Shown: positions 56,189 through 64,000 of the stretch, piece after piece | How positions within the stretch are numbered: the stretch's first letter is position 1 | How the letters are laid out: each line of letters begins with the position of its first letter | Origin: Zoogloea sp. | GTDB lineage: Bacteria > Pseudomonadota > Gammaproteobacteria > Burkholderiales > Rhodocyclaceae | NCBI RefSeq assembly: GCF_023150065.1 | Contig: NZ_JAKLLN010000014.1 | Coordinates: 62,001 to 126,000, forward strand | DNA: 64,000 bases | Direction: 5' to 3' | Made by a program: the position numbers and the translations under genes | The notes under the pieces: generated by a model | Told to the model about the DNA's origin: nothing | Databases searched by the model: none | Seen by the model: only the letters and a program-made list of their open reading frames with translations

Positions 56189-56965
56189 TCACCCTCCGCG
56201 CAGCCCCCCGGGCGTCACGCCAAACAGCCCCCGAAATGCGGCGATGAAGGCCGAGGGTGATTCGTAGCCATGGGCCATGGCGACCTCGGTGACGCCCACG
56301 CCGGCCTGCAGGGCGTCGAGGGACAGGACGAGGCGCAGGCGTTGCCGCCACAGGCCAAAGCCGAGCCCGGTCTCCTTGACGAAGAGGCGGGCCAGGGTGC
56401 GGTCGGATGCGCCGACGTGGTGGGCCCAGTCGCCCAGGTTGCGGGGGTCGGCGGGGTTTTCCTGGAGGGCGTTGCAGATGGCCACGAGGCGGCGGTCCTT
56501 GGGCAGGGGGAGGCGGAAGCCGCCCCGGCGCAGGACGGCCAGTTCGTCCAGCAGAACGGCCACCAGGCGGCCGGCGGGGCCTTGCGGGTCGTACTCCACG
56601 GGCAGTCCGCTGATCCGCTGGACCAGCTCGCCGGCCAGGGGGCTCATCTCCATCACGCAGCATTCGCCGGGCAGGTCGCCGGCCACTTCGGGGGCCACGT
56701 AGAGGCTGCGCATCTCGGCGCGGCCGCGGTTGACCACCTGATGGAGCACGCCGGGGGGGATCCACACCGCAAAGTGGGGCGGCGCCACGTAATCGCCCGC
56801 GGCGGTGCGCACCCCCAACACGCCGCTGCTGGCGTAGGAGAACTGGCACCAGGGGTGGGTGTGCTCCTCGGTCCAGGACCCGGGCGCCAGGGCTTCGTGC
56901 CGGCTGAAGACGGGGCGCGGCAGGTGGGTCATGGCCGGCACGGGGCGTTGATTGGGCTGCATCAT
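56189..56965 (-). CDS. AraC-family regulator with cupin N-terminus
   Basis: A 258-residue regulator. The cupin part has EEHTHPWCQFSYASSGVLGV and FAVWIPPGVLHQVVNRG. The AraC double helix-turn-helix runs from DWAHHVGASDRTLARLFVKE through EVAMAHGYESPSAFIAAFRG with a final LFGVTPGGLR. It is divergent from the transporter gene at 57070-58107 and is its natural regulator, although the target is inferred from position only. An in-frame ATG at 56962 could also start it. Confidence 0.87.
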   Translation of the reverse strand: MMQPNQRPVPAMTHLPRPVFSRHEALAPGSWTEEHTHPWCQFSYASSGVLGVRTAAGDYVAPPHFAVWIPPGVLHQVVNRGRAEMRSLYVAPEVAGDLPGECCVMEMSPLAGELVQRISGLPVEYDPQGPAGRLVAVLLDELAVLRRGGFRLPLPKDRRLVAICNALQENPADPRNLGDWAHHVGASDRTLARLFVKETGLGFGLWRQRLRLVLSLDALQAGVGVTEVAMAHGYESPSAFIAAFRGLFGVTPGGLRGG

Positions 56966-57069
56966 GGTCTGCTTTGTCTGTTTGGCGGTATAAGGTGGCG
57001 ATCTGTCGATAGATGGACAAGGCGGCAGCCCCTAAAGTTGCCGCTATCGCCCACAGCCCGAAATTCATC

Positions 57070-58107
57070 ATGGCCCACACATCGCCCTCCCCTTCCGCCT
57101 TTCGGCGCGGCCTTGGCTGGCTGCACAAGGAGTGGTTTCTCGTGGGCATGCTGGCGGCGGTGGGGCTGGCCACCCTGCAGCCCGATGTGGGGCGCAGCGG
57201 CGGCCTGCTGCACGCCGAGCTCGTCACCAAGATCGGGATCGCCATCGTGTTCTTTCTGCACGGGCTGGGCCTGTCGTTTGCCAGCCTGCGCCAGGGGGTA
57301 CTGAGCTGGCGGGTGCACCTGGTGGTGCAGGCCATGACCTTTGCGGTCTTCCCCCTCACCTGGCTGGCCGCCGATGCGCTGGTGGGGCGCTGGCTGCCCG
57401 CCGATCTGGCCCTGGGCTTCTGCTACCTGTGCGCCCTGCCCTCCACCATCTCGTCGTCGGTGGCGCTCACCGGCCTTGCCCGGGGCAATGTGCCGGCGGC
57501 CATCTTCAACGCCACCCTGTCCAGCGTGCTGGGCATTGTCATCACGCCGCTGCTGGTGGGCCTGCTGGCCCGGGTGGATGGGCAGAGCCTGCCCTTCATG
57601 GACACGGTAATCGGCATTGCCCAGCTGCTGCTCCTGCCCTTGGTGCTGGGCCAGCTGGCGCGGCCCCTGCTCCACGCCTGGCACCACCGCCACAAGCGCC
57701 TCACCACCCTGCTCGACCGCTGGGTGATCCTGCTGCTGGTGTATTCGGCCTTCTGCGATTCGGTGGCCGGCGGCCTGTGGCGCGACAACGGCGTGGGCAC
57801 GCTGCTGCAGGCGGCCGTGGGGGCCGGCCTGCTGCTGGTGCTGGTGCTGGCCCTGTCCACCTGGCTGGCGCGCCGGCTGGGCTTCAGCACCGAGGACGAG
57901 ATCACCGCGGTGTTCTGCGGCTCCAAGAAGACCCTGGCCTCGGGCGTGCCCATGGCCAAGCTGCTGTTCGGCGCCAGCCCGGCCATCGGGCTGATCATGC
58001 TGCCCATCATGTTCTATCACCAGATCCAGCTGTTCGTGTGCGCGCTGCTGGCAAACCGCTACGCCGGGCGAAAGGCGGTGAAGCCGGGGCCCGGAACGGG
58101 CCTCTGA
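57070..58107 (+). CDS. Bile-acid:sodium-symporter-family (YfeH/SBF-like) transporter
   Basis: A 345-residue membrane protein starting MAHTSPSPSAFRRGLGWLHK. Ten helices are predicted. The signatures LCALPSTISSSVALTGLARG and NVPAAIFNATLSSVLGIVIT, and later FCGSKKTLASGVPMAKLLFG, belong to the SBF-like_CPA family that includes YfeH. The transported organic anion is unknown. An alternative ATG at 57013 lies upstream, without homology. Confidence 0.88.
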   Translation: MAHTSPSPSAFRRGLGWLHKEWFLVGMLAAVGLATLQPDVGRSGGLLHAELVTKIGIAIVFFLHGLGLSFASLRQGVLSWRVHLVVQAMTFAVFPLTWLAADALVGRWLPADLALGFCYLCALPSTISSSVALTGLARGNVPAAIFNATLSSVLGIVITPLLVGLLARVDGQSLPFMDTVIGIAQLLLLPLVLGQLARPLLHAWHHRHKRLTTLLDRWVILLLVYSAFCDSVAGGLWRDNGVGTLLQAAVGAGLLLVLVLALSTWLARRLGFSTEDEITAVFCGSKKTLASGVPMAKLLFGASPAIGLIMLPIMFYHQIQLFVCALLANRYAGRKAVKPGPGTGL

Positions 58108-58201
58108 CTAACACCACAAAAATTCTTCTTGCATGAGCACTGACCGGAGGCAATACAATCGCGGGCTCAACCTATCTGCATAAGCCAAGATCAATAAGCC
58201 C

Positions 58202-58876
58202 ATGTTCAAGAAACTCACCACCACTTGTATCGCCCTTAGCAGCGTAATCCTGATGGCCGGTTGTGCAACCGAGCAGTCGCGCACCCTCGAAGTTGCCAAG
58301 GTGGCCTCGGCCGGCACGCCCTACAACGGCACACGCAGCCCCATTTCCGTGGGCAAGTTCGACAACCGCTCCAACTTCATGCGCGGCATCTTCACCGATG
58401 GCGTCGACCGTCTCGGCAGCCAGGCCAAGACCATCCTGATCACGCACCTCCAGCAGACCGGCCGCTTCAACGTCCTGGATCGGGCAAACATGGACGAGAT
58501 CAAGCAGGAAGCGGGTTACTCCAAGGCCACCCAGAACATCAAGGGCGCGAGCTACGTGATCACCGGTGACCTCACCGAGTTCGGTCGCAAGGAAACCGGT
58601 GACAAGCAGCTGTTTGGCCTGCTGGGGCGTGGCAAATCACAGGTGGCGTATGCCAAGGTGGCTCTCAACGTCGTCAATGTCCAGACCTCCGAAGTCGTGT
58701 TCTCGAGTCAGGGGGCCGGCGAATACAGCCTCGACAGCCGGGAGATCATCGGCTTTGGTGGCACCTCGGGTTATGACTCCACGCTCAACGGCAAGGTGCT
58801 TGATCTGGCCATGCGTGAAGCCATCAACAACCTGGTGAGCGGCATTGAGTCGGGCGCCTGGAAACCCGGCCAGTAA
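58202..58876 (+). CDS. CsgG/curli-assembly-family lipoprotein
   Basis: A 224-residue lipoprotein: leader MFKKLTTTCIALSSVILMAG then C (lipobox LMAGC). RSPISVGKFDNRSNFMRGIF, LITHLQQTGRFNVLDRANMD and YVITGDLTEFGRK are the CsgG-domain strands. It opens a three-gene unit with DUF4810 and GNA1162-type lipoproteins. CsgG itself makes a secretion pore, but these triad members are periplasm-facing outer-membrane lipoproteins of unclear role. Confidence 0.88.
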   Translation: MFKKLTTTCIALSSVILMAGCATEQSRTLEVAKVASAGTPYNGTRSPISVGKFDNRSNFMRGIFTDGVDRLGSQAKTILITHLQQTGRFNVLDRANMDEIKQEAGYSKATQNIKGASYVITGDLTEFGRKETGDKQLFGLLGRGKSQVAYAKVALNVVNVQTSEVVFSSQGAGEYSLDSREIIGFGGTSGYDSTLNGKVLDLAMREAINNLVSGIESGAWKPGQ

Positions 58877-58897
58877 GGTTTCAAGGACACACCCGCC

Positions 58898-59257
58898 ATG
58901 CCAGCCCACCGTTTTGCCCGACTGCCGGCCCACGCCGCCCTCATCGGCGGCCTGCTCCTCACAGGCTGCGTCACCCGACCCCAGCCGCTGTACCACTGGG
59001 GCGACTATCAACCCCACGTTTACGGCCACTTCACCAAGGACAAATCCCCCCAGGAGCAGATCGCCGGCCTTGAAGCGGGGCTCGAAGCCGCGCGCGCCAA
59101 GGGCAAACCCGTTCCGCCCGGCTATCTGGCCCATCTGGGCATCCTGCACGGGCAAAGCGAGCGCCCCGACCAGATGCGCAAGTACTTCGAGGCCGAGAAG
59201 AATCAATACCCCGAAAGCGCAACCTACATCGACTTCCTGCTGCGGAAATTCCGGTAA
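58898..59257 (+). CDS. DUF4810 lipoprotein
   Basis: A 119-residue lipoprotein with lipobox LLLTGC. The mature start RPQPLYHWGDYQPHVYGHFT and the segment KPVPPGYLAHLGILHGQSER are characteristic of DUF4810. It lies 21 bases after the CsgG-like gene and 21 before the GNA1162 gene, the conserved triad order. Function unknown. Confidence 0.88.
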   Translation: MPAHRFARLPAHAALIGGLLLTGCVTRPQPLYHWGDYQPHVYGHFTKDKSPQEQIAGLEAGLEAARAKGKPVPPGYLAHLGILHGQSERPDQMRKYFEAEKNQYPESATYIDFLLRKFR

Positions 59258-59278
59258 CCCTTTTTTCAAGGTCCAGAG

Positions 59279-59971
59279 ATGCAACTCAAGCTATTCAAGC
59301 TGCGCTTTGCGCGAGCGGCCGTCAGCGCCGCCGTGCTCGCAGCCACGGTCACGGGCTGCGCCGTCAACAGGCAGCCCCACGACTACACGGCCTTCAAGCA
59401 GAGCCGCCCGGCCTCGATCCTGGTGATCCCGCCCCTCAACAACTCACCCGACGTGGCGGCCACCTACAGCATGCTGTCCCAGGTCACCCTGCCGCTGGCC
59501 GAAGCGGGCTACTACGTGTTTCCGGTGAGCCTGGTGGACGAGACCTTCCGCCAGAACGGCCTGGTCAACCCGGCCGAGATGAACGAGGTCAAGCTGCAGA
59601 AGCTGCGTGAGATCTTTGGTGCCGACGCCGCGCTCTACATCAGCATCAAGCATTACGGCACAACCTACGTCGTGCTCTCCAGCGAGAGCCGCGTCACCGC
59701 CGACGCCACTCTGGTGGATCTGCGTACCGAACAGGTGCTTTGGAAGGGCTCCGCCACGGCGTCGAGTGCGGAAGGCCGCAATTCCGGCGGAGGCCTGGTC
59801 GGCTTGCTGGTGCAAGCAGTCGTCAGCCAGATCGTGGAAAGCTCGACCAACCGTTCCCACCCCATTGCCGGGGTTGCCAGCTATAGGCTGCTCGCCGCGG
59901 GCATGCCCAACGGCATTCTCTATGGTCCGCGTTCGCCAAAGTACAAGACGGACGGCAACACCCAGCCCTGA
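59279..59971 (+). CDS. GNA1162-family (DUF799) lipoprotein
   Basis: A 230-residue lipoprotein; the leader ends in the lipobox TVTGC. KQSRPASILVIPPLNNSPDV, VTLPLAEAGYYVFPVSLVDE and LREIFGADAALYISIKHYGT belong to the Neisseria GNA1162 family, whose fold resembles TolB/FlgT-type domains. Last gene of the triad. It is convergent with the hsdR gene, 104 bases away. Confidence 0.88.
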   Translation: MQLKLFKLRFARAAVSAAVLAATVTGCAVNRQPHDYTAFKQSRPASILVIPPLNNSPDVAATYSMLSQVTLPLAEAGYYVFPVSLVDETFRQNGLVNPAEMNEVKLQKLREIFGADAALYISIKHYGTTYVVLSSESRVTADATLVDLRTEQVLWKGSATASSAEGRNSGGGLVGLLVQAVVSQIVESSTNRSHPIAGVASYRLLAAGMPNGILYGPRSPKYKTDGNTQP

Positions 59972-60074
59972 GTGAACGCACCGAAAAGGCCCAGGCGGGG
60001 GCTGTCCACTCAATCAAGACAAACCCTGCCCGCTCAGAAAGTTGCGTCGACTGACCGGCCGGGAGCGCCCCGGC

Positions 60075-63000
60075 TCACAGTCCACTTTCCGCCCGGGTCA
60101 TCTCAAACACCGTCGCTGTCAGCCAACCCCTGAAAGAATCGTTGTCCTGGAATTGTTTGAACAACTGCGCGTCGTCCCTGAACATCGCCGTGATGACCCG
60201 CTTGAGCGCCTTGTCGTGCTCAATGCGGGCCGTGCTCGGCGTATTCTTCATCGCATTTTGATAGGCTGGATCAGCGGCAACCTTGGGCGGGATGATTTCG
60301 GTAATCCGCTTTTCCACCGACTTCGAGTCCAGAAACAGCCCACCGAACTGGTCGTTGAACTGCTTCACGATGTTCGACAGCTTGTCCAGTTCCGGTTCCG
60401 GTTTGCGCCCGCCGCCACCGGTCGGCGCCGGTTCGATCTCGGCATCCGCATCCGGTAGCGCGATGGCGATCATCGCCTGCTTCTCGGCGCGGTAGCTGTC
60501 CATGTCGATCGCATCGAGAATGCCTTTCGCCAGGTCTTCTTCCACCGGCGCGGGCAGTTTGTCGATCAGGAAGTTCAGGAAGATCGAAAGCTTCTCCCAA
60601 TCCTGCACGCCATAGGGCAGGATCGTCGCGAGAAAGTCGTAGCTGCGGGTGAAGGACTTCGCCTTGCCCTTGAAATCCACCTGCTGGTCTTCGTCGAGGT
60701 CGTGCACATAGACGGCCACGCACGCATCGAGGATCGGATCGAGCTTCTCCCGTGGCGCGCCCTCCAGAAACAAGGTGACCAAGGCGTCAATCTGCTCGGG
60801 CGTATAGACCTGATGCTGGTCCAGTTCGCCCTTGAGTGTATGCAGCTTGTCCGGGTCGGTCTCGCTGCTCAGGATTGTCGTGCGGTAGTAGTCGGCAAAT
60901 GATTTTTCGATGGTCTCGGTATCGTTCTGAAAATCGAGCACAAACACGTCGCTCTTTTTCGGGTGGGCCCGGTTCAAGCGCGAGAGTGTCTGCACTGCCT
61001 TGATACCCGACAGCGCCTTGTCCACATACATCGTGTGCAAAAGCGGTTCGTCGTAGCCGGTCTGGAACTTGTCGGCGCAGATCAAAAAGCGATACGGGTC
61101 TTCCTGAATCCGGTCGATAATGTCGTTGCCCGGAAAACCGTTCAACCTGGCCTCGCTGACTTTCTCGCCCTTGTATTCCGGCTCGCCCGAAAAGGCGACG
61201 ATCGCCTGATACGGGCTCTTCAGCTCTGCGAGGTAAGCGCGAAACGCGAAGAAATACTCGATCGCCCGCTGAATGCTGCCCGTCACCACCATCGCCCGCG
61301 CCTGACCGCCGATCTTGCGCTGGCCGATCACCTGTTCAAGAAAGTGATCGATCATGATTTCGGCCTTGTCGCGGATCGCCTTGCTGTGGCTCTCGACATA
61401 AACGCGCAGTTTCTTGCGGGCCTTTTTCACGTCGTATTCAGGGTCGCCGGCCACCGTCTTGGCCAGCCGGTAGTAACTCGCTACCGGTGTGTAGTGTTTG
61501 AGCACATCGAGGATGAAGCCCTCCTGAATCGCCTGCTTCATCGTGTAACCGTGGAAGGGCCGGTGCTTCACCTCGCCACCGGCCTCATACGGCACGCCAA
61601 AAATCTCCAGCGTCTTGCTCTTCGGTGTCGCGGTGAAGGCAAAGTAACTGGCGTTGGGCAGCAGTTTGCGTGACTCGATGATGCGGTTGATCCTGTCCTC
61701 GGTGGTTTCGTCCTCTTGTTCCGCGCCGCCCTCGGCGAGCGCCATGCTCATCGCCGCCGTGGCGCGGCCGCCCTGGCTGGAGTGCGCCTCGTCGATGATG
61801 ATCGCAAACCGCCCACCGCGATGCGCCTCTCCGATGCGATCAAGCACGAAGGGAAAGGTCTGCACGGTGGAAATGATCAGCTTCTTGCCGTCCTTGAGAA
61901 ACTTCGTCAACTGCTCGGTCTTCGAACTGCCGGCACCTTCCTTCACCGCGCCAATGATGCTGCCGACCTGGGCAAAGCCCTTGATCGTCTCGCGAATCTG
62001 CTGGTCGAGAATCCGGCGGTCGGTGATGACGATGATCGAGTCGAACACCTCCGCCCCGTCCTTGGTGAGGCCGATCAACTGGTGCGCCAGCCAGGCGATC
62101 GAATTCGACTTGCCGCTGCCCGCCGAGTGCTGGAGCAGATACCGCTTGCCGGCGCCGTGTTCGAGCACATCGGCGAGCGTTTGCCGCACTACGTCGAGCT
62201 GATGGTAACGGGGAAAAATCTGCACCTGCTTCTTCTGGCCCGTCTTCGGGTTCACCTCCTCGACGATCTGCGCGTAGTTCTCAAGAATTTCGGTCAGCCG
62301 TGCCGGCGTGAGGATGCGCTTCCACAGGTAATCCGTCTTCAGTCCGTCCGGGTTCGGTGGGTTGCCCGCGCCATCGTTCCAGCCCTGGTTGAAGGGCAAA
62401 AACCACGAATCCTTGGCCGTCCCCTTGCTGCCCTTGAGGGCGGTGCACATCCGCACCTCGCTGTCGTCCACCGCAAAATGCACCATGCACCGGCCAAAGG
62501 CGAACAAGGTTTCGCGCGGATCGCGGTCGCGTTTGTATTGCTCCACCGCGTCGTCCACCGTCTGCTTGGTCAGGCTGTTTTTCAGCTCGAAGGTAATCAC
62601 CGGCAGGCCGTTGATGAAGGCGCACAAATCCAGCGAGCGCTTGCCTTGGTCGCGGCTGTAATGAAGCTGGCGGGTGATGCTGAAACGGTTGCTGGCATGG
62701 CGCGCCACTGCCTTGGCGTTTATCGCCGAGGGCGTGCCGTAGAACAGGTCGAAGCTCAGCGGACCATGTTTGATGCCCTTGCGCAGCACGTCGATCACCC
62801 CGCGCCGGGTGATCTCGCCTTGCAGCCGGGCGAGGAATTTCTGCCGCGCCATGTCTGTGCTGTCGTGGGCGTCGTCGATACCCAGCCTGGCGAACTCGTC
62901 GGGCTGAGTGGTGCCCAAAAAGACGAACAGCTGCGCGGTATCGACCGCAAACTCGCGGTCATAAGCGGCTGAATCTCCGGCAAACCAGCCCGTGCCACCG

Positions 63001-63116
63001 TAAGCAGGCGCAGGCTCGGCAAGGCCGGGCGTTGCGATGGAAGCCAGACCATCGACACCGGTCAGGTGCCGCATGATCAGCGTTTCGAGGCCTTTTTCGC
63101 TGGTGTCGGTTTTCAT
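60075..63116 (-). CDS. hsdR: Type I restriction enzyme R subunit
   Basis: A 1013-residue protein starting MKTDTSEKGLETLIMRHLTG. The nuclease core is D163 with E177-x-K179 in LPVITFELKN, followed by the QxxxY-like AVEQYKRD. The superfamily 2 translocase has Walker A GSGKS (333-337), DEAH (442-445, IIIDEAHSSQGG) and the later helicase motif FQTGYDEPLLHTMYVDK. It cuts DNA lacking the host methylation and needs HsdM and HsdS, which must lie beyond the right edge or elsewhere. It follows the DUF4276 gene by 4 bases on the same strand. Confidence 0.93.
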   Translation of the reverse strand: MKTDTSEKGLETLIMRHLTGVDGLASIATPGLAEPAPAYGGTGWFAGDSAAYDREFAVDTAQLFVFLGTTQPDEFARLGIDDAHDSTDMARQKFLARLQGEITRRGVIDVLRKGIKHGPLSFDLFYGTPSAINAKAVARHASNRFSITRQLHYSRDQGKRSLDLCAFINGLPVITFELKNSLTKQTVDDAVEQYKRDRDPRETLFAFGRCMVHFAVDDSEVRMCTALKGSKGTAKDSWFLPFNQGWNDGAGNPPNPDGLKTDYLWKRILTPARLTEILENYAQIVEEVNPKTGQKKQVQIFPRYHQLDVVRQTLADVLEHGAGKRYLLQHSAGSGKSNSIAWLAHQLIGLTKDGAEVFDSIIVITDRRILDQQIRETIKGFAQVGSIIGAVKEGAGSSKTEQLTKFLKDGKKLIISTVQTFPFVLDRIGEAHRGGRFAIIIDEAHSSQGGRATAAMSMALAEGGAEQEDETTEDRINRIIESRKLLPNASYFAFTATPKSKTLEIFGVPYEAGGEVKHRPFHGYTMKQAIQEGFILDVLKHYTPVASYYRLAKTVAGDPEYDVKKARKKLRVYVESHSKAIRDKAEIMIDHFLEQVIGQRKIGGQARAMVVTGSIQRAIEYFFAFRAYLAELKSPYQAIVAFSGEPEYKGEKVSEARLNGFPGNDIIDRIQEDPYRFLICADKFQTGYDEPLLHTMYVDKALSGIKAVQTLSRLNRAHPKKSDVFVLDFQNDTETIEKSFADYYRTTILSSETDPDKLHTLKGELDQHQVYTPEQIDALVTLFLEGAPREKLDPILDACVAVYVHDLDEDQQVDFKGKAKSFTRSYDFLATILPYGVQDWEKLSIFLNFLIDKLPAPVEEDLAKGILDAIDMDSYRAEKQAMIAIALPDADAEIEPAPTGGGGRKPEPELDKLSNIVKQFNDQFGGLFLDSKSVEKRITEIIPPKVAADPAYQNAMKNTPSTARIEHDKALKRVITAMFRDDAQLFKQFQDNDSFRGWLTATVFEMTRAESGL

Positions 63117-63120
63117 GGGG

Positions 63121-63720
63121 TTAGAGCTTGGCCTTGAGGATGCGCTCCAGCCTTGCAAAGGCAGCTAATGAACTGAGTGCAGCTGGGGTAAGCGTCCCGA
63201 CGACCTCAAAAGAACGCTTGCCCTTGGCATAGGCGTTGGAGCAATCACGCGTCGCTTGGGTAAGTTTGTCGTGAACCTCCTTACGGTTTCGTTTCTCCAG
63301 ATCGATCAGTGGCGGCAAGGCATTCTCCTGGAGCTTGTGGCCGTAATGCGCTTTCAACGCGGTACGGTCGGCAACGATCCAGGTTTCCATACACGTCGTC
63401 ATCAGAAGAACCTGCTCATCGTCCGCGCCGGCAGGCCTATGCCAGTTGTCCCGTGCCTTGAGATGCTCCCACGTCTTTTCGCCATCGGCCACGGGGTCTT
63501 CGCTGTCGATCAGCATGGCGATGTAATCGCCTTTTTTGCTATGACTGTGGGCCGTTTTGAAGTCATCAAGCGCTGAGTTACGGCCGCCGCACGCGGTGAG
63601 CCGGGGCATCTTCTTGCCTGCTGCGAAGCCTAATTTCCCGATCAGTTTGCGAAATCCCTCGCGGCAGCGAATTTGATCTTCTTTGGACTCTCCGCCCTCA
63701 ATATAAAGATGTGCACTCAC
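63121..63720 (-). CDS. DUF4276 protein, Toprim-like, defence-locus partner of an ATPase
   Basis: A 199-residue protein starting at GTG 63720, which overlaps the stop of the upstream ATPase gene (GTGA). The motif YIEGGES (E8) and the later MLIDSEDP (D72, D75) have the spacing of a Toprim nuclease: an early Glu and a DxD-type pair. This suggests a split OLD-type nuclease arm working with the adjoining ATPase. The Toprim reading is my inference; the DUF4276 family itself has no settled function. Confidence 0.75.
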   Translation of the reverse strand: MSAHLYIEGGESKEDQIRCREGFRKLIGKLGFAAGKKMPRLTACGGRNSALDDFKTAHSHSKKGDYIAMLIDSEDPVADGEKTWEHLKARDNWHRPAGADDEQVLLMTTCMETWIVADRTALKAHYGHKLQENALPPLIDLEKRNRKEVHDKLTQATRDCSNAYAKGKRSFEVVGTLTPAALSSLAAFARLERILKAKL

Positions 63721-64000
63721 CAGCGGGTTCCTCCTATCTGCCCTTTTGTCCAAAGCTGACCAAGCCGATATTTCGCCAGCCATTGCTGCAGATCTTCTGG
63801 AACCAGTCTTTGCATCGTGGTTTGCCCTTCCGATTTGGCGCAAACAACCACGCACTCCGGCGTCTCGGTCATGGCATCAACGAGGATGTCCGAGTGAGTC
63901 GTCACAATGAGTTGTGTCCGGGTTGATGCAACACGCAATAAATCGGCCACTTTAGGAAGAATGTCGGGGTGCAGGCCCAGCTCGGGCTCCTCAATGCAGA
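63717..64000 (-). CDS. AAA family ATPase (AAA_21/OLD-like), C-terminal part
   Basis: Only the last 94 codons are in the window. They include an extended Walker B IEEPELGLHPDILPKVADLL and the switch-type LIVTTHSDILVDAM, the hallmarks of the ABC-like AAA_21/OLD ATPases. The N-terminal Walker A lies off the right edge. Its stop overlaps the DUF4276 start, so the two work as a pair, and hsdR follows. Confidence 0.85.
   Translation of the reverse strand, partial: CIEEPELGLHPDILPKVADLLRVASTRTQLIVTTHSDILVDAMTETPECVVVCAKSEGQTTMQRLVPEDLQQWLAKYRLGQLWTKGQIGGTRW

Noticed and set aside
1-64000. CRISPR arrays, tRNA and rRNA genes
   Set aside because: No regularly spaced repeats or recognisable RNA gene sequences were seen on either strand.

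Overview
The window is high-GC, densely coded DNA. The gene content (PQQ alcohol oxidation with several c-type cytochromes, a MauB/MauE-type amine dehydrogenase, intracellular PHA depolymerase, cis/trans fatty acid isomerase, Fur-controlled iron uptake) suggests a respiratory betaproteobacterium, most likely a Rhodocyclales relative such as the Azospira/Dechloromonas/Thauera group. This assignment is inferred from gene content only. No rRNA, tRNA, CRISPR array or prophage was seen.

Region 1 (1-16.7 kb) is a periplasmic oxidation region. It opens with the mauB-mauE end of a quinoprotein amine dehydrogenase operon and a divergent EutR-like AraC regulator. Next comes an AcoR-type sigma-54 activator divergent from an operon encoding cytochrome c550, a substrate-binding-like protein and a beta-propeller protein; this operon has a textbook -24/-12 promoter. 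A small cytochrome c, a second AcoR-type activator, a REP-like repeat pair, a lipoprotein and another cytochrome c follow. The region ends with a NarL-type two-component system divergent from an ExaA-type (calcium, not lanthanide) PQQ alcohol dehydrogenase, a pentapeptide-repeat protein and a second c550. Together these make a regulated alcohol-to-cytochrome electron path.

Region 2 (16.7-26.3 kb) holds a GNAT acetyltransferase, ChrB/ChrA chromate resistance, the lipid isomerase Cti, a secreted unknown protein, a bestrophin-like channel, a DUF2325 protein, and a deletion scar that fused the remains of a divergent VOC/YafY-WYL gene pair.

Region 3 (26.3-36.6 kb) is an iron regulon: two TonB-dependent siderophore receptors, an IroE-like esterase, DUF3325/DUF3649/PepSY membrane proteins, a YkgJ protein, a periplasmic Fe(III)-binding protein and PiuC. 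Four Fur-box-like palindromes lie in front of these units.

Region 4 (36.6-49.2 kb) contains a 2-hydroxy-acid oxidase, a chemoreceptor, PhaZ, a glutathione transferase, a patatin and an EamA transporter. Inside it lies a four-gene run of secreted proteins of unknown function (42.2-46.9 kb): a ClpP-fold protease-like protein, a protein resembling an inactivated metallopeptidase, and two lipoproteins.

Region 5 (49.2-56.1 kb) is visibly AT-richer in its second half. It holds a porin, a ParD-like/methionine aminopeptidase pair, a large hybrid sensor kinase and an ISAs1-family transposase remnant, and looks acquired.

Region 6 (56.1-64 kb) holds an AraC regulator divergent from a bile-acid:sodium-symporter-family transporter, a CsgG/DUF4810/GNA1162 lipoprotein triad, and then a defence locus: HsdR plus a DUF4276 (Toprim-like) protein and an overlapping AAA ATPase that runs off the right edge.
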